A DNA stretch of 64,000 nucleotides from Propylenella binzhouense (GTDB lineage: Bacteria > Pseudomonadota > Alphaproteobacteria > Rhizobiales > Afifellaceae), in NCBI RefSeq assembly GCF_009866965.1, contig NZ_SPKJ01000005.1, positions 1 to 64,000 on the forward strand, in the 5' to 3' direction. Position 1 is the first letter of the stretch. The number at the start of each line of letters is the position of its first letter. Made by a program: the position numbers and the translations under genes. Below are positions 1 through 9,620 of this stretch, piece after piece. The notes beneath the pieces are model-generated. The model was not told where the DNA came from. It worked only from the letters and a program-made list of their open reading frames with translations, and did no database searches.

Positions 1-49
1 GGGCGGCCGCACCGTCGGCGCCGGCATCGTCGCTTCCATCATCGAGTAA
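1..49 (+). CDS. tuf: Elongation factor Tu, C-terminal end only (partial)
   Basis: Reading from base 2, the window opens with the last 15 codons of an ORF ending [15 protein letters not shown] and a TAA stop. This closely matches the conserved EF-Tu C-terminus (GRTVGAGVV.KIIE). EF-Tu delivers aminoacyl-tRNA to the ribosome. A tuf gene directly upstream of rpsJ is the usual str-S10 junction in Proteobacteria, which supports the call. Only the tail is visible, so nothing can be said about the GTPase domain. Confidence 0.9.
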   Translation, partial: GGRTVGAGIVASIIE

Positions 50-63
50 CCCGACAAAGGGCA

Positions 64-84
64 GGGCGCGCACCCCGCGCGCCC
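64..84 (+). other. Hairpin between tuf and rpsJ
   Basis: A perfect 8-bp stem (gggcgcgc, 64-71, with gcgcgccc, 77-84) and a 5-base loop lie 15 bases after the tuf stop and 21 bases before rpsJ. No T-run follows, so it does not look like an intrinsic terminator. It could be an mRNA processing or stability element separating the highly expressed tuf message from the S10 operon. Function is inferred. Confidence 0.4.
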
Positions 85-105
85 GTCCTTGCCAGAGGCA
101 TTGCA

Positions 106-414
106 ATGAACGGACAGAATATCCGGATCCGGCTCAAGGCGTTCGATCACCGGGTGCTCGACACGTCGACGGCGGAGATCGTCTCTACCGCCAAGCGGAC
201 GGGCGCGCAGGTGCGCGGGCCGATCCCGCTGCCGACCCGGATTGAGAAGTTCACGGTGAACCGCTCGCCGCACGTCGACAAGAAGAGCCGCGAGCAGTTC
301 GAGATCCGCACCCATAAGCGGCTGCTCGACATCATAGATCCCACGCCGCAGACGGTCGACGCGCTGATGAAGCTCGACCTCGCCGCCGGTGTCGATGTCG
401 AGATCAAGCTGTAG
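106..414 (+). CDS. rpsJ: 30S ribosomal protein S10
   Basis: The 102-aa protein begins [19 protein letters not shown] and carries the S10 signature RGPIPLPTR and the S10-typical C-terminal half ([20 protein letters not shown]). S10 binds the 3' domain of 16S rRNA in the 30S head and, as NusE, takes part in transcription antitermination. It is the first gene of the S10 operon, 56 bases after tuf, followed at 28 bases by rplC. Length is normal for the family. Confidence 0.98.
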   Translation: MNGQNIRIRLKAFDHRVLDTSTAEIVSTAKRTGAQVRGPIPLPTRIEKFTVNRSPHVDKKSREQFEIRTHKRLLDIIDPTPQTVDALMKLDLAAGVDVEIKL

Positions 415-442
415 GGCACAGTCCCTGACGAGGTAGAAGACC

Positions 443-1183
443 ATGCGTTCAGGCGTGATCGCACAGAAGCTGGGCATGACCCGCGTCTACACCGAAGCCG
501 GCGAGCAGGTGCCCGTCACGGTGCTTCGCGTCGACGGCTGCCAGGTCGTGGCCCAGCGCACGCAGGATAAGGACGGCTACACCGCGCTGCAGCTCGGCGT
601 CGGCCGGGCCAAGGCGAAGAACACCACCAAGGCCATGCGGGGGCATTTCGCGAAGGCCGAGGTGGAGCCGAAGCGCAAGATGGCGGAGTTCCGGGTGAGC
701 CCGGAGAACCTCGTCGAGATCGGCGCGGAGATCACGGCCGAGCATTTCGTGCCGGGGCAGTTCGTGGACGTCACGGGCACGTCGATCGGCAAGGGCTTCG
801 CCGGCGTCATGAAGCGTCACAATTTCGGCGGCCTCCGCGCGACGCACGGCGTCTCGATCTCGCACCGCTCGCATGGTTCGACCGGCCAGCGCCAGGACCC
901 GGGCAAGGTGTTCAAGGGCAAGAAGATGGCCGGCCACATGGGCGACGTGCGCGTGACGACGCAGAACCTGCAGGTCGTCCGCACGGATGCCGAGCAGGGC
1001 CTGATCCTCGTCCGCGGTGCCGTTCCGGGCGCCAAGGGCGGCTGGCTGCTTGTCCGCGACGCCGTGAAGATGAAGGCCCCCGAGGGCGTCCCGCTGCCCG
1101 CCGCGATCCGCGCCCGCAGCGACGCCGCGGCCGGCGCCGCGCCGAACGAGGCGGCGGCCGGCGAGGCCGGAGGAGAAGCCTGA
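443..1183 (+). CDS. rplC: 50S ribosomal protein L3
   Basis: The 246-aa protein starts [20 protein letters not shown] and has the L3 signature region ([33 protein letters not shown]), which reaches the peptidyl-transferase centre. The last 25 or so residues form an Ala/Glu/Gly-rich tail, a common alphaproteobacterial extension. The stop overlaps the rplD start by one base (TGATG), suggesting translational coupling. Confidence 0.98.
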   Translation: MRSGVIAQKLGMTRVYTEAGEQVPVTVLRVDGCQVVAQRTQDKDGYTALQLGVGRAKAKNTTKAMRGHFAKAEVEPKRKMAEFRVSPENLVEIGAEITAEHFVPGQFVDVTGTSIGKGFAGVMKRHNFGGLRATHGVSISHRSHGSTGQRQDPGKVFKGKKMAGHMGDVRVTTQNLQVVRTDAEQGLILVRGAVPGAKGGWLLVRDAVKMKAPEGVPLPAAIRARSDAAAGAAPNEAAAGEAGGEA

Positions 1184-1803
1184 TGGAGTTCGAAGTCAAA
1201 ACGCTCGACGGGCAGTCCGCCGGCAGCATCACGGTTTCGGAGGCGCTGTTCGGCCTCGAGCCGCGCGCCGACATCCTGCAGCGCATGGTGCGCTACCAGC
1301 TCGCCAAGCGGCAGCAGGGCACGCACAAGTCGAAGGGCCGCTCCGAGGTCAAGGCGACCTCGAAGAAGGTCTACCGGCAGAAGGGCACCGGCAGCGCGCG
1401 GCACGGCAACAAGGCCGCGCCGCAGTTCCGGGGCGGCGGCAAGGCGTTCGGCCCGGTCGCGCGGAGCCATGCGATCGACCTGCCGAAGAAGGTGCGGGCG
1501 CTCGCGCTGAAGCATGCGCTGTCGGCGAAGGCGAGGGCGGACGCGATCATCGTGGTCGACGACCTCACGAGTGCGGACGGCAAGACGAAGGCGCTCGCCG
1601 CGCGCTTCGGCGGCCTCGGCATCGCCAACGCGCTCGTGATCGGCGGCAGCGAGATCGACGCGGGCTTCGGCCGCGCGGCGCGCAACATCCCGCAGCTCGA
1701 CGTGCTGCCGGTCCAGGGCATCAACGTCTACGACATTCTGCGCCGTGACCGGCTGGTGCTGAGCCGGGCCGCCATCGAGGCGCTCGAGGAGCGGTTCAAA
1801 TGA
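1183..1803 (+). CDS. rplD: 50S ribosomal protein L4
   Basis: The 206-aa protein carries the L4 loop motif [20 protein letters not shown] that lines the exit tunnel. In E. coli L4 also represses its own operon by transcription attenuation and translation; whether that holds here cannot be read from the sequence. It overlaps rplC by 1 base and rplW by 4 bases (ATGA), so the three are probably coupled. Confidence 0.98.
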   Translation: MEFEVKTLDGQSAGSITVSEALFGLEPRADILQRMVRYQLAKRQQGTHKSKGRSEVKATSKKVYRQKGTGSARHGNKAAPQFRGGGKAFGPVARSHAIDLPKKVRALALKHALSAKARADAIIVVDDLTSADGKTKALAARFGGLGIANALVIGGSEIDAGFGRAARNIPQLDVLPVQGINVYDILRRDRLVLSRAAIEALEERFK

Positions 1804-2093
1804 CCGATCTCAGGCATTACGACACGATCGTTGCCCCGGTGATCACCGAGAAGTCGACCATGGCCTCCGAGCAGAACAAGGTCGTCTTCAAGGTCGCCGG
1901 CAAGGCGACCAAGCCGGAGATCAAGGCCGCCGTCGAGGCGCTCTTCGGCGTCAAGGTGGAGAAGGTGAACACGCTGGTGCGCAAGGGCAAGACCAAGCGC
2001 TTCCGCGGCGTCGCCGGCCGCCAGAAGGATTTCAAGAAGGCGATCGTGACCCTTCAGGAGGGGCATTCGATCGACGTGACGACCGGGCTCTGA
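1800..2093 (+). CDS. rplW: 50S ribosomal protein L23
   Basis: The 97-aa protein has the L23 fold signature [20 protein letters not shown] and [10 protein letters not shown]23 sits at the tunnel exit and docks signal recognition particle, trigger factor and SecY. Its ATG overlaps the rplD stop (ATGA). Confidence 0.98.
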   Translation: MTDLRHYDTIVAPVITEKSTMASEQNKVVFKVAGKATKPEIKAAVEALFGVKVEKVNTLVRKGKTKRFRGVAGRQKDFKKAIVTLQEGHSIDVTTGL

Positions 2094-2124
2094 CCGGAAC
2101 GGACAAGGAATCGGGACTGAACCG

Positions 2125-2961
2125 ATGGCACTGAAGAACTTCAATCCGACGACGCCGGGCCAGCGCCAGCTGGTGCTGGTGGACCGGTCCGGCCTCTGGA
2201 AGGGCAAGCCCGTCAAGGGGCTCACCGAAGGGCTGACGAAATCCGGCGGGCGGAACAATTTCGGCCGCGTGACGGCGCGCCGGCGCGGCGGCGGTCACAA
2301 GCGGACCTACCGCCTGGTCGATTTCAAGCGCACGAAGTTCGACGTGCCCGCCGTGGTGGAGCGGCTCGAATACGATCCCAACCGGTCGGCGTTCATCGCG
2401 CTCGTCCGGTACGAGGACGGCGAGCTCTCCTACATCCTGGCGCCGCAGCGGCTCGCCGAGGGCGACACGGTGGTGTCGGGCCTGAGCGTTGACGTGAAGC
2501 CCGGCAACGCCATGCCGCTGCGGGCGATCCCGGTCGGCACGATCGTCCACAATGTCGAGCTGAAGCCCGGCAAGGGCGGGCAGATCGCGCGTTCGGCCGG
2601 CGCCTATGCGCAGCTCGTCGGCCGCGACCAGGGCTATGCCGTGGTCCGGCTCAATTCGGGCGAGCAGAGGCTCGTGCACGGCGCCTGCATGGCCACGGTC
2701 GGGGCGGTGTCCAATCCCGACCATTCCAATGCGAGCCTCGGCAAGGCGGGCCGCTCGCGCTGGATGGGCAAGCGGCCGAGCGTGCGCGGCGTGGCCATGA
2801 ACCCGATCGACCACCCGCATGGCGGCGGCGAGGGCCGCACCTCGGGCGGCCGGCATCCGGTCACGCCGTGGGGCAAGCCGACCAAGGGCAAGAAGACCCG
2901 CAGCAACAAGGCAACCGACAAGTTCATCCTGCGCTCGCGCCACGCCCGCAAGGGCCGCTGA
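2125..2961 (+). CDS. rplB: 50S ribosomal protein L2
   Basis: The 278-aa protein starts [20 protein letters not shown] and holds the C-terminal [19 protein letters not shown] motif, whose conserved His supports peptidyl-transferase centre assembly. L2 is a primary 23S rRNA binder and subunit-bridge protein. The C-terminus is rich in Arg and Lys as expected. It lies 31 bases after rplW. Confidence 0.98.
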   Translation: MALKNFNPTTPGQRQLVLVDRSGLWKGKPVKGLTEGLTKSGGRNNFGRVTARRRGGGHKRTYRLVDFKRTKFDVPAVVERLEYDPNRSAFIALVRYEDGELSYILAPQRLAEGDTVVSGLSVDVKPGNAMPLRAIPVGTIVHNVELKPGKGGQIARSAGAYAQLVGRDQGYAVVRLNSGEQRLVHGACMATVGAVSNPDHSNASLGKAGRSRWMGKRPSVRGVAMNPIDHPHGGGEGRTSGGRHPVTPWGKPTKGKKTRSNKATDKFILRSRHARKGR

Positions 2962-2985
2962 GCCGCATCCGGTTAGGAGACAAGA

Positions 2986-3264
2986 GTGGCACGTTCAGTC
3001 TGGAAGGGTCCGTTCTTCGACGGCTACCTCCTGAAGAAGGCGGAGAAGGTGCGCGAGTCCGGCCGCAACGAGGTCATCAGGATCTGGAGCCGGCGCTCGA
3101 CCATCCTGCCGCAGTTCGTGGGGCTGACCTTCGGCGTCTATAACGGGCAGAAGCACGTTCCGGTCTCCGTGACCGAGGACATGATCGGCCACAAGTTCGG
3201 CGAGTTCTCGCCGACGCGCACCTATTACGGGCACGCGGCCGACAAGAAGGCGAGAAGGAAGTAG
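2986..3264 (+). CDS. rpsS: 30S ribosomal protein S19
   Basis: The 92-aa protein ([20 protein letters not shown]) uses a GTG start at 2986, placed 5 bases after the Shine-Dalgarno-like AGGAGA at 2975-2980. The S19 signature (FNGQKH-like [19 protein letters not shown]) is present. S19 forms a complex with S13 in the 30S head. Confidence 0.98.
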   Translation: MARSVWKGPFFDGYLLKKAEKVRESGRNEVIRIWSRRSTILPQFVGLTFGVYNGQKHVPVSVTEDMIGHKFGEFSPTRTYYGHAADKKARRK

Positions 3265-3266
3265 CC

Positions 3267-3647
3267 ATGGGCAAGCCGAAGCGTGAGCGGACGCTGAAGG
3301 ACAACGAGGCGCAGGCGGTGGCGCGCATGATGCGCGTCAGCCCGCAGAAGCTGAACCTCGTCGCCGAGCTCATCCGCGGCAAGAAGGTGTCGACGGCGCT
3401 CGCCGATCTCGAGTTCTCGCGCAAGCGGATCGCCGTTCAGGTGAAGAAGACGCTCGAGAGCGCGGTTGCGAACGCCGAGAACAACCACGATCTCGACGTG
3501 GACAGCCTGATCGTGGCCGAGGCCCATGTCGGCAAGGCGCTGGTGATGAAGCGGTTCCGTCCGCGCGCCCGCGGCCGCGTCGGCCGGATCATGAAGCCCT
3601 TCTCGAACCTCACCGTCGTGGTTCGCGAAGTCGAAGAAACCGCCTGA
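3267..3647 (+). CDS. rplV: 50S ribosomal protein L22
   Basis: The 126-aa protein carries the L22 motifs [17 protein letters not shown] and the beta-hairpin region [14 protein letters not shown], which extends into the exit tunnel where macrolides bind. It begins 2 bases after the rpsS stop. Confidence 0.98.
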   Translation: MGKPKRERTLKDNEAQAVARMMRVSPQKLNLVAELIRGKKVSTALADLEFSRKRIAVQVKKTLESAVANAENNHDLDVDSLIVAEAHVGKALVMKRFRPRARGRVGRIMKPFSNLTVVVREVEETA

Positions 3648-3658
3648 GGACGAGAGAG

Positions 3659-4360
3659 ATGGGACAGAAGGTCAATCCGATCGGGCTTCGCCTCGGCGTC
3701 AACAAGGTCTGGGATTCGCGCTGGTTCGCGGACGATGCCGAGTACGGCAAGCTGCTGCACGAGGACATCCGCATCCGCCAGGCGCTGATGCAGGACCTGA
3801 AGCAGGCGGCGGTCTCCAAGATCGTGATCGAGCGTCCGCACAAGAAGTGCCGGGTGACCATCCATACGGCCCGTCCGGGGATTGTCATCGGCAAGAAGGG
3901 TGCCGATATCGAGAAGCTCCGCCGCAAGGTGGCGCGCCTGACGAAGTCGGAGGTCCACCTCAACATCGTCGAGGTGCGCAAGCCCGAGATCGACGCCAAC
4001 CTGGTCGCGCAGTCGATCGCCCAGCAGCTCGAGCGCCGCGTGGCGTTCCGCCGGGCGATGAAGCGCGCGGTGCAGTCGGCCATGCGGCTCGGCGCGCAGG
4101 GCATCCGCATCAATTGCGGCGGCCGTCTCGGCGGCGCCGAGATCGCGCGGACGGAATGGTACCGCGAGGGGCGCGTGCCGCTGCACACGCTCCGCGCCGA
4201 CATCGACTTCGGTACGGCCACGGCGCACACCGCCTACGGCACGATCGGCATCAAGGTGTGGATCTTCAAGGGCGAGATCCTCGAGCACGACCCGATGGCT
4301 TCCGAGCGGCGGCAGTCGGAGGGCGGCGGCGAGGGCCAGCGCCGGAGCCATGCGGCCTAG
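3659..4360 (+). CDS. rpsC: 30S ribosomal protein S3
   Basis: The 233-aa protein starts [20 protein letters not shown], with a KH domain containing the GxxG loop ([18 protein letters not shown]) and the C-terminal S3 domain ([20 protein letters not shown]). S3 lines the mRNA entry channel. The C-terminal 20 residues are low-complexity ([10 protein letters not shown]) and probably disordered. Confidence 0.98.
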   Translation: MGQKVNPIGLRLGVNKVWDSRWFADDAEYGKLLHEDIRIRQALMQDLKQAAVSKIVIERPHKKCRVTIHTARPGIVIGKKGADIEKLRRKVARLTKSEVHLNIVEVRKPEIDANLVAQSIAQQLERRVAFRRAMKRAVQSAMRLGAQGIRINCGGRLGGAEIARTEWYREGRVPLHTLRADIDFGTATAHTAYGTIGIKVWIFKGEILEHDPMASERRQSEGGGEGQRRSHAA

Positions 4361-4389
4361 GTCGCGGCGACGAGTAAGAGAGAAGAACA

Positions 4390-4803
4390 ATGCTGCAACC
4401 GAAGCGCACGAAGTTCCGCAAGGCGTTCAAGGGCCGCATCCACGGCACCGCGAAGGGCGGCACGCTGCTCAATTTCGGCTCGTTCGGGCTGAAGGCGCTG
4501 GAGCCGGAGCGGGTGACCGCGCGCCAGATCGAGGCTGCGCGGCGCGCCATCACGCGCCACATGAAGCGCGCCGGCCGCGTCTGGATCCGCGTGTTCCCGG
4601 ACGTCCCGGTTTCCGCCAAGCCGACCGAGGTCCGCATGGGCAAGGGCAAGGGCTCGCCGGAATATTGGGCGGCTCGGGTTCATCCCGGCCGGATCATGTT
4701 TGAGATCGACGGCGTGGGCGAGGACGTTGCGCGCGAGGCGCTGCGTCTCGGCGCCGCGAAGCTTCCCATCCGCACCCGGGTCGTCACCCGGATCGCCGAG
4801 TAA
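4390..4803 (+). CDS. rplP: 50S ribosomal protein L16
   Basis: The 137-aa protein ([16 protein letters not shown]) has the L16 signatures [19 protein letters not shown] and [12 protein letters not shown]. The latter contains the loop arginine that, in E. coli, is hydroxylated. It contacts the A-site tRNA side of the 50S subunit. It is preceded by a good GAGAGAAG ribosome-binding region. Confidence 0.98.
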   Translation: MLQPKRTKFRKAFKGRIHGTAKGGTLLNFGSFGLKALEPERVTARQIEAARRAITRHMKRAGRVWIRVFPDVPVSAKPTEVRMGKGKGSPEYWAARVHPGRIMFEIDGVGEDVAREALRLGAAKLPIRTRVVTRIAE

Positions 4804-4814
4804 CGGAGCGGACG

Positions 4815-5018
4815 ATGAAGGCCAGCGACTTCCGCACGAAGAGCATGGACGAGCTTGGCGACGAGCTCGCCCGGCTCAAGAAGGAACAGTTCAACCTCCG
4901 CTTCCAGCGGGCGACGGGCCAGCTGGAGAAGACGGCGCGCATCCGCGAGGTGCGCCGGGATATCGCGCGGATCAAGACGATCGTCGCCCAGAAGCGCACG
5001 GCCGAAGCGAGAGCATAG
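4815..5018 (+). CDS. rpmC: 50S ribosomal protein L29
   Basis: This 67-aa alpha-helical protein ([20 protein letters not shown]) has the L29 core [34 protein letters not shown] (positions about 21-54). L29 sits at the tunnel exit beside L23. It starts 11 bases after rplP. Confidence 0.97.
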   Translation: MKASDFRTKSMDELGDELARLKKEQFNLRFQRATGQLEKTARIREVRRDIARIKTIVAQKRTAEARA

Positions 5019-5027
5019 GAGAGAGCG

Positions 5028-5270
5028 ATGCCGAAGAGATTGCTGCAGGGCATCGTGGTCAGCGACAAGACCGACAAGACCGTCGTGGTCAAGGTCGAGC
5101 GGCGCTTCACCCATCCGGTCCTGAAGAAGACGGTCCGGCGGACGAAGAACTACCACGCTCACGATCCGGAGAACCAGTACAAGACTGGCGACACGGTGGT
5201 GATCGAGGAGAGCCGGCCGATCTCCAGGACCAAGTCCTGGGTGGTGGTCGGACACGATTTCCCGGCCTGA
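5028..5270 (+). CDS. rpsQ: 30S ribosomal protein S17
   Basis: This 80-aa OB-fold protein ([20 protein letters not shown]) has the S17 signature [18 protein letters not shown]. It binds 16S rRNA helices 7 and 11. It starts 9 bases after rpmC. A longer 75-base gap follows before rplN. Confidence 0.97.
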   Translation: MPKRLLQGIVVSDKTDKTVVVKVERRFTHPVLKKTVRRTKNYHAHDPENQYKTGDTVVIEESRPISRTKSWVVVGHDFPA

Positions 5271-5345
5271 CGACCGGTACGAACAAGAAGCTGAAGCATA
5301 CGGCAGGCAGCGGCCTGTGCGTGCAGGAAAGAAGGACGTCGCGCC

Positions 5346-5714
5346 ATGATCCAGATGCAGACGAACCTGGACGTCGCTGACAATTCCGGGGCCCGGCGGG
5401 TCCAGTGCATCAAGGTGCTCGGCGGCTCCAAGCGGAAGTACGCCCAGGTGGGCGACGTCATCGTCGTCTCCGTGAAGGAGGCGATCCCGCGCGGCCGCGT
5501 GAAGAAGGGCGACGTGATGAAGGCGGTGGTCGTGCGCACCGCCAAGGACATCCGCCGCGCCGACGGCAGCGTGATCCGCTTCGACCGCAATGCGGCGGTC
5601 CTGATCGACAACAAGAAGGAGCCGGTCGGGACGCGCATCTTCGGACCGGTCCCGCGCGAGCTGCGTGCGAAGAACCACATGAAGATCATCTCGCTTGCGC
5701 CGGAGGTGCTGTGA
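5346..5714 (+). CDS. rplN: 50S ribosomal protein L14
   Basis: The 122-aa protein ([20 protein letters not shown]) has the L14 signature [22 protein letters not shown]14 forms intersubunit bridges with 16S rRNA. It opens the spc part of the cluster. Its stop overlaps the rplX ATG by one base (TGATG). Confidence 0.98.
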   Translation: MIQMQTNLDVADNSGARRVQCIKVLGGSKRKYAQVGDVIVVSVKEAIPRGRVKKGDVMKAVVVRTAKDIRRADGSVIRFDRNAAVLIDNKKEPVGTRIFGPVPRELRAKNHMKIISLAPEVL

Positions 5715-6031
5715 TGGCGGCGAAGATCCGCAAGGGCGACCGGGTGGTCGTCATCACCGGGCGCGACAAGGGCCGTTCGGGTGAGGTCATCCAGGTGATG
5801 CCGAAGGAGAGCCGCGCGCTCGTCCGCGGCGTCAACGTGGTGACCCGGCATGAGCGCCAGAGCGCCGGCCAGGAGGGCGGGCTCGTGCGCAAGGAGGCGC
5901 CGATCCATCTCTCCAACATCGCGCTGGTCGACCGGGAGAGCGGCAAGCCGACCAGGGTCGGCTTCAAGATTTTGGAAGACGGACGCAAGGTGCGCGTCGC
6001 CAAGCGTTCGGGAGAGACGATCGATGGCTGA
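5714..6031 (+). CDS. rplX: 50S ribosomal protein L24
   Basis: The 105-aa protein begins [20 protein letters not shown], the KOW motif of L24, an assembly-initiating protein of the 50S subunit. It overlaps rplN by 1 base and the rplE start by 8 bases. Confidence 0.97.
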   Translation: MAAKIRKGDRVVVITGRDKGRSGEVIQVMPKESRALVRGVNVVTRHERQSAGQEGGLVRKEAPIHLSNIALVDRESGKPTRVGFKILEDGRKVRVAKRSGETIDG

Positions 6032-6596
6032 GACGACCACGCAGGCGCAGGCCGAGAGCCCGCGGCTGAAGACCTTCTATCGCGACGAGGTCGCCCCGAA
6101 GCTCATGAAGGACTTCGGCTATGCGAACCCGATGATGGTGCCGCGGCTCGACAAGATCGTGCTCAACATGGGCGTCGGCGAGGCCGTCGGCGATTCCAAG
6201 AAGGTGCAGTCGGCGGCAGAGGATCTCGCGATGATCGCGGGCCAGAAGCCGGTGATCACCCGGGCGCGGAAGTCGATCGCGACGTTCAAGTTGCGCGCGG
6301 GCATGGCGATCGGCGCCAAGGCCACACTGCGCAAGGACCGCATGTTCGAGTTCCTCGACCGCCTGGTCACCGTCGCGCTGCCGCGCGTGCGCGACTTCCG
6401 CGGCCTCAACCCGAAGAGCTTCGACGGCCGGGGCAATTACGCCCTGGGCATCAAGGAGCACATCGTGTTCCCGGAGATCAACTACGACAAGGTCGATCAG
6501 ATCTGGGGCATGGACATCATTGTCTGCACCACGGCGCGGACGGACGAGGAGGCGCGCGCCCTTCTCAAGGCGATGAACTTCCCGTTCCGGCAGTGA
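6024..6596 (+). CDS. rplE: 50S ribosomal protein L5
   Basis: The 190-aa protein begins [20 protein letters not shown] and carries the L5 motifs [18 protein letters not shown] and KAMNFPF near the end. L5 binds 5S rRNA and contacts P-site tRNA. A longer frame runs upstream, but the ATG at 6024 gives a family-sized protein and overlaps rplX by 8 bases, like other coupled pairs here. Confidence 0.97.
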   Translation: MAETTTQAQAESPRLKTFYRDEVAPKLMKDFGYANPMMVPRLDKIVLNMGVGEAVGDSKKVQSAAEDLAMIAGQKPVITRARKSIATFKLRAGMAIGAKATLRKDRMFEFLDRLVTVALPRVRDFRGLNPKSFDGRGNYALGIKEHIVFPEINYDKVDQIWGMDIIVCTTARTDEEARALLKAMNFPFRQ

Positions 6597-6622
6597 ACCG
6601 GGCGGATTGAGAGGTCGATACG

Positions 6623-6928
6623 ATGGCGAAGAAGAGCGCGATCGAGAAGAACAGGCGCCGGGCGCGGATGGCCGAGCAGTATCGTGCGAAGCGCGAGGAG
6701 CTGAAGGCCCGCTCGGCGGACGAGAGCCTGAGCGACCAGGAGCGCTTCGCGGCGCGCCTGAAGCTCGCGGAGCTGCCGAGGAATTCCTCGCCGACCCGCA
6801 TCCGCAACCGGTGCGAGGTGACGGGGCGTCCGCGGGCGTTCTACAGGAAGCTGAAGATGAGCCGGATCGCGCTGCGCGAGCTGGGCGGGGAAGGCAAGAT
6901 CCCCGGCCTCGTGAAGTCGAGCTGGTAA
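6623..6928 (+). CDS. rpsN: 30S ribosomal protein S14, zinc-free long form
   Basis: The 101-aa protein ([20 protein letters not shown]) carries the S14 signature [20 protein letters not shown]. It is the long form (about 101 aa) and has only one cysteine in this region. The zinc-binding CxxC-CxxC set of the short 61-aa form is therefore absent. S14 helps assemble the 30S head. Confidence 0.97.
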   Translation: MAKKSAIEKNRRRARMAEQYRAKREELKARSADESLSDQERFAARLKLAELPRNSSPTRIRNRCEVTGRPRAFYRKLKMSRIALRELGGEGKIPGLVKSSW

Positions 6929-6940
6929 GGAGATCGGGCG

Positions 6941-7339
6941 ATGATGATCAACGATCCGCTCGGCGACATGCTGACCCGCATCCGCAACGCGCAGCTGCGG
7001 GGCCGGACCAGCGTGACGACCCCGGCTTCGTCGCTGCGGGCGCGCGTCCTCAAGGTGCTGCAGGCGGAGGGCTTCATCCGCGGCTACTCGGAGACGACGA
7101 CGGACGGCGGCAAGGCCGAGTTTCAGATCGAGCTGAAGTACTATGACGGCGAGCCGGTGATCCGGGAAATCCAGCGGGTGTCCAAGCCCGGCCGCCGGGT
7201 GTACGCCTCGGTCCGCAACATTCCCCGCGTCGCCGACGGTCTCGGCGTCTCGATCCTGTCGACGCCGAAGGGCGTCATGCCGGATCACGAGGCGCGTGCG
7301 CAGAACGTGGGCGGCGAGGTTCTCTGCCGCGTCTTCTGA
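6941..7339 (+). CDS. rpsH: 30S ribosomal protein S8
   Basis: The 132-aa protein ([20 protein letters not shown]) ends with the S8 signature [15 protein letters not shown]8 binds the central domain of 16S rRNA and in E. coli represses the spc operon. Two adjacent ATGs (6941 and 6944) could serve as start; the first follows AAGGAGA at a reasonable distance. Confidence 0.97.
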   Translation: MMINDPLGDMLTRIRNAQLRGRTSVTTPASSLRARVLKVLQAEGFIRGYSETTTDGGKAEFQIELKYYDGEPVIREIQRVSKPGRRVYASVRNIPRVADGLGVSILSTPKGVMPDHEARAQNVGGEVLCRVF

Positions 7340-7367
7340 GCGCGGACAATCGAACGGGTATGAAGAG

Positions 7368-7901
7368 ATGTCTCGAATTGGCAAGAAGCCGGTCGCCGTG
7401 CCGAGCGGCGTACAGGCGAGCGTCGAGGGCCAGACCGTCCGGGCCAAGGGGCCGAAGGGCGAGCTCGCGGTCGTGCTGGCGGACAGGGTGACCGTGGCGC
7501 AGGCCGACGGCGGCATCAAGGTCGATCCGCGCGACGAGAGCAAGGAGGCGCGCTCGCAGTGGGGGATGTCGCGCACGCTGGTGCAGAACATCGTCACCGG
7601 CGTCTCCAGGGGCTTCGAGAAGCGGCTCGAGATCAACGGCGTCGGCTACCGCGCCCAGGTGCAGGGCAAGTCGCTGAGCCTCGCGCTCGGCTACAGCCAT
7701 GACGTCAACTACCCGATCCCGGAGGGCATCCAGATCCAGTGCCCGAAGCCGACGGAGATCGTGGTAAGCGGCATCGACAGGCAGCGCGTCGGCCAGGTGG
7801 CCGCCGAGATCCGGGCGTACCGCCCGCCGGAGCCCTACAAGGGCAAGGGCGTGAAGTACGCCGACGAGTTCATCTTCCGCAAGGAAGGCAAGAAGAAGTA
7901 A
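7368..7901 (+). CDS. rplF: 50S ribosomal protein L6
   Basis: The 177-aa protein starts [20 protein letters not shown] and has the L6 signature [19 protein letters not shown], with C-terminal [12 protein letters not shown]6 binds near the sarcin-ricin loop and is needed for late 50S assembly. The ATG at 7368 follows a GAAGAG ribosome-binding region and matches family length; a longer upstream frame overlapping rpsH is rejected. Confidence 0.97.
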   Translation: MSRIGKKPVAVPSGVQASVEGQTVRAKGPKGELAVVLADRVTVAQADGGIKVDPRDESKEARSQWGMSRTLVQNIVTGVSRGFEKRLEINGVGYRAQVQGKSLSLALGYSHDVNYPIPEGIQIQCPKPTEIVVSGIDRQRVGQVAAEIRAYRPPEPYKGKGVKYADEFIFRKEGKKK

Positions 7902-7911
7902 CGGGGTCGCT

Positions 7912-8274
7912 ATGGCTACGAAGAATTCGAGCACGCTGCGCCGGAAGGGCCGCGTCCGCAAGGCGATCAGGAAGGCTGCGAACGGCCGGGCCCGGCTCTC
8001 GGTCTTCCGCTCGTCGAAGCACATCTACGCGCAGGTCATCGACGACGTGCGCGGGCATACCGTGGCGGCCGCCTCGAGCCTGGAGAAGGACCTCGCCGGC
8101 GGCCTCGGGACGGGGGCGGACACGGCGGCGGCGACCGCCGTCGGCAAGCTCATCGCCGAACGGGCGAAGGCGGCCGGGGTGGACGAGGTCGTGTTCGACC
8201 GCGGCAGCTATATCTATCACGGGCGCGTCAAGGCTCTGGCCGATGCCGCGCGCGAGGGCGGCCTGCAGTTCTGA
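7912..8274 (+). CDS. rplR: 50S ribosomal protein L18
   Basis: The 120-aa protein has the L18 core [18 protein letters not shown] and the C-terminal [21 protein letters not shown]18 binds 5S rRNA with L5. It starts 10 bases after rplF. Confidence 0.97.
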   Translation: MATKNSSTLRRKGRVRKAIRKAANGRARLSVFRSSKHIYAQVIDDVRGHTVAAASSLEKDLAGGLGTGADTAAATAVGKLIAERAKAAGVDEVVFDRGSYIYHGRVKALADAAREGGLQF

Positions 8275-8311
8275 GCGCGGCACGCCGACAGACAGAGGAC
8301 GGATTGGATTC

Positions 8312-8884
8312 ATGGCGCAACGGGAACGGCAGGGACGCGACCGGGATCGCGGCGACGAGCGCGACAGCGAGTTCGTCGATAAGCTGGTACACATCAACCG
8401 CGTCGCCAAGGTGGTGAAGGGCGGCCGGCGCTTCGGCTTCGCTGCTCTCGTCGTCGTCGGCGACCAGCGCGGCCGGGTGGGCTTCGGCCATGGTAAGGCG
8501 CGCGAGGTGCCGGAGGCGATCCGCAAGGCGACCGAGGCGGCCAAGCGCGCGATGATCCGCGTGCCGCTGCGCGAGGGGCGCACGCTCCATCACGACGTCG
8601 CCGGGCGCCACGGCGCGGGCCGGGTCGTGGTCCGGGCGGCGCCGGCGGGCACCGGCATCATCGCCGGCGGTCCGATGCGCGCCGTCTTCGAGACGCTCGG
8701 CATCCAGGACGTCGTGGCGAAGTCGCTCGGAACCTCGAACCCCTACAACATGGTGCGGGCGACCTTCGACGCGCTGAAGCACGAGGACAGCCCGCGCTCG
8801 GTCGCGGCGCGCCGCGGCCTCAAGGTGTCGAGCCTGCAGGCGCGCCGTCGCGATGCCGACCAGGCCGCCGTGACGGAGGCCTGA
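8312..8884 (+). CDS. rpsE: 30S ribosomal protein S5
   Basis: The 190-aa protein starts [20 protein letters not shown] and then has the S5 double-stranded RNA-binding signature [19 protein letters not shown] with [18 protein letters not shown]5 affects decoding accuracy and mRNA unwinding. The ATG at 8312 excludes about 190 codons of spurious upstream frame. Confidence 0.97.
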   Translation: MAQRERQGRDRDRGDERDSEFVDKLVHINRVAKVVKGGRRFGFAALVVVGDQRGRVGFGHGKAREVPEAIRKATEAAKRAMIRVPLREGRTLHHDVAGRHGAGRVVVRAAPAGTGIIAGGPMRAVFETLGIQDVVAKSLGTSNPYNMVRATFDALKHEDSPRSVAARRGLKVSSLQARRRDADQAAVTEA

Positions 8885-8885
8885 C

Positions 8886-9080
8886 ATGGCGAACGCGGGA
8901 AAGACCATCGTGGTCGAGCAGACCGGCAGCCCGATCCGCCGTCCGGCGGTGCAGCGGCAGACGCTGATCGGCCTCGGCCTCAACAAGATCCGGCGTCGCG
9001 CGACGCTCGAGGACACGCCGGAAGTGCGCGGCATGATCGCGTCCGTCAGCCACCTCGTCCGTGTCGTGGACGAGGCCTGA
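8886..9080 (+). CDS. rpmD: 50S ribosomal protein L30
   Basis: This 64-aa protein ([20 protein letters not shown]) has the L30 motif [20 protein letters not shown]. It begins 1 base after the rpsE stop, so it is probably coupled. Length is normal. Confidence 0.97.
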   Translation: MANAGKTIVVEQTGSPIRRPAVQRQTLIGLGLNKIRRRATLEDTPEVRGMIASVSHLVRVVDEA

Positions 9081-9108
9081 CCGGCTCAAGAGCCAGGGAA
9101 TCACCCCA

Positions 9109-9600
9109 ATGAAGCTGAACGAACTGATCGACAACGAAGGTGCTTCGAAGACCCGCAAGCGGGTCGGGCGCGGCATCGGTTCGGGCAAGGGCAAGACCGC
9201 GGGTCGCGGCGTCAAGGGCCAGAAGTCGCGCACGGGCGTGGCGATCAAGGGCTTCGAGGGCGGCCAGATGCCGCTCCATCGGCGTCTGCCGAAGCGCGGC
9301 TTCAACAACGTGTCGGCGCGCGACTATGCCGAGGTCACGCTCGGACGCCTGCAGGCGGCCATCGACGACGGCCGGCTCGATCCGGCCGGCACGATCGACG
9401 GCGCGGTGCTGGAGCAGGCGGGCGTCATCCGGCGCATCAAGGACGGCGTGCGCATTCTCGGCGGCGGCGAGCTCACCGCCAGGGTGGCGCTCGATGTCGC
9501 CGGCGCCTCCCGCTCGGCCGTCGAGGCGATCGAGAAGGCGGGCGGCACGATCACGGTGGCGAAGAAGCCCGAGGGTGCGGACGCTGGCGCGTCCGCCTGA
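9109..9600 (+). CDS. rplO: 50S ribosomal protein L15
   Basis: The 163-aa protein starts [20 protein letters not shown], with the Gly-rich L15 N-terminus ([15 protein letters not shown]) and [12 protein letters not shown]15 is a late-assembly 50S protein. The ATG at 9109 is chosen because an upstream in-frame ATG lies inside rpmD. The C-terminal tail is short and acidic/Ala-rich. Confidence 0.97.
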   Translation: MKLNELIDNEGASKTRKRVGRGIGSGKGKTAGRGVKGQKSRTGVAIKGFEGGQMPLHRRLPKRGFNNVSARDYAEVTLGRLQAAIDDGRLDPAGTIDGAVLEQAGVIRRIKDGVRILGGGELTARVALDVAGASRSAVEAIEKAGGTITVAKKPEGADAGASA

Positions 9601-9620
9601 CGGGCGCGATCGGAGTATCC

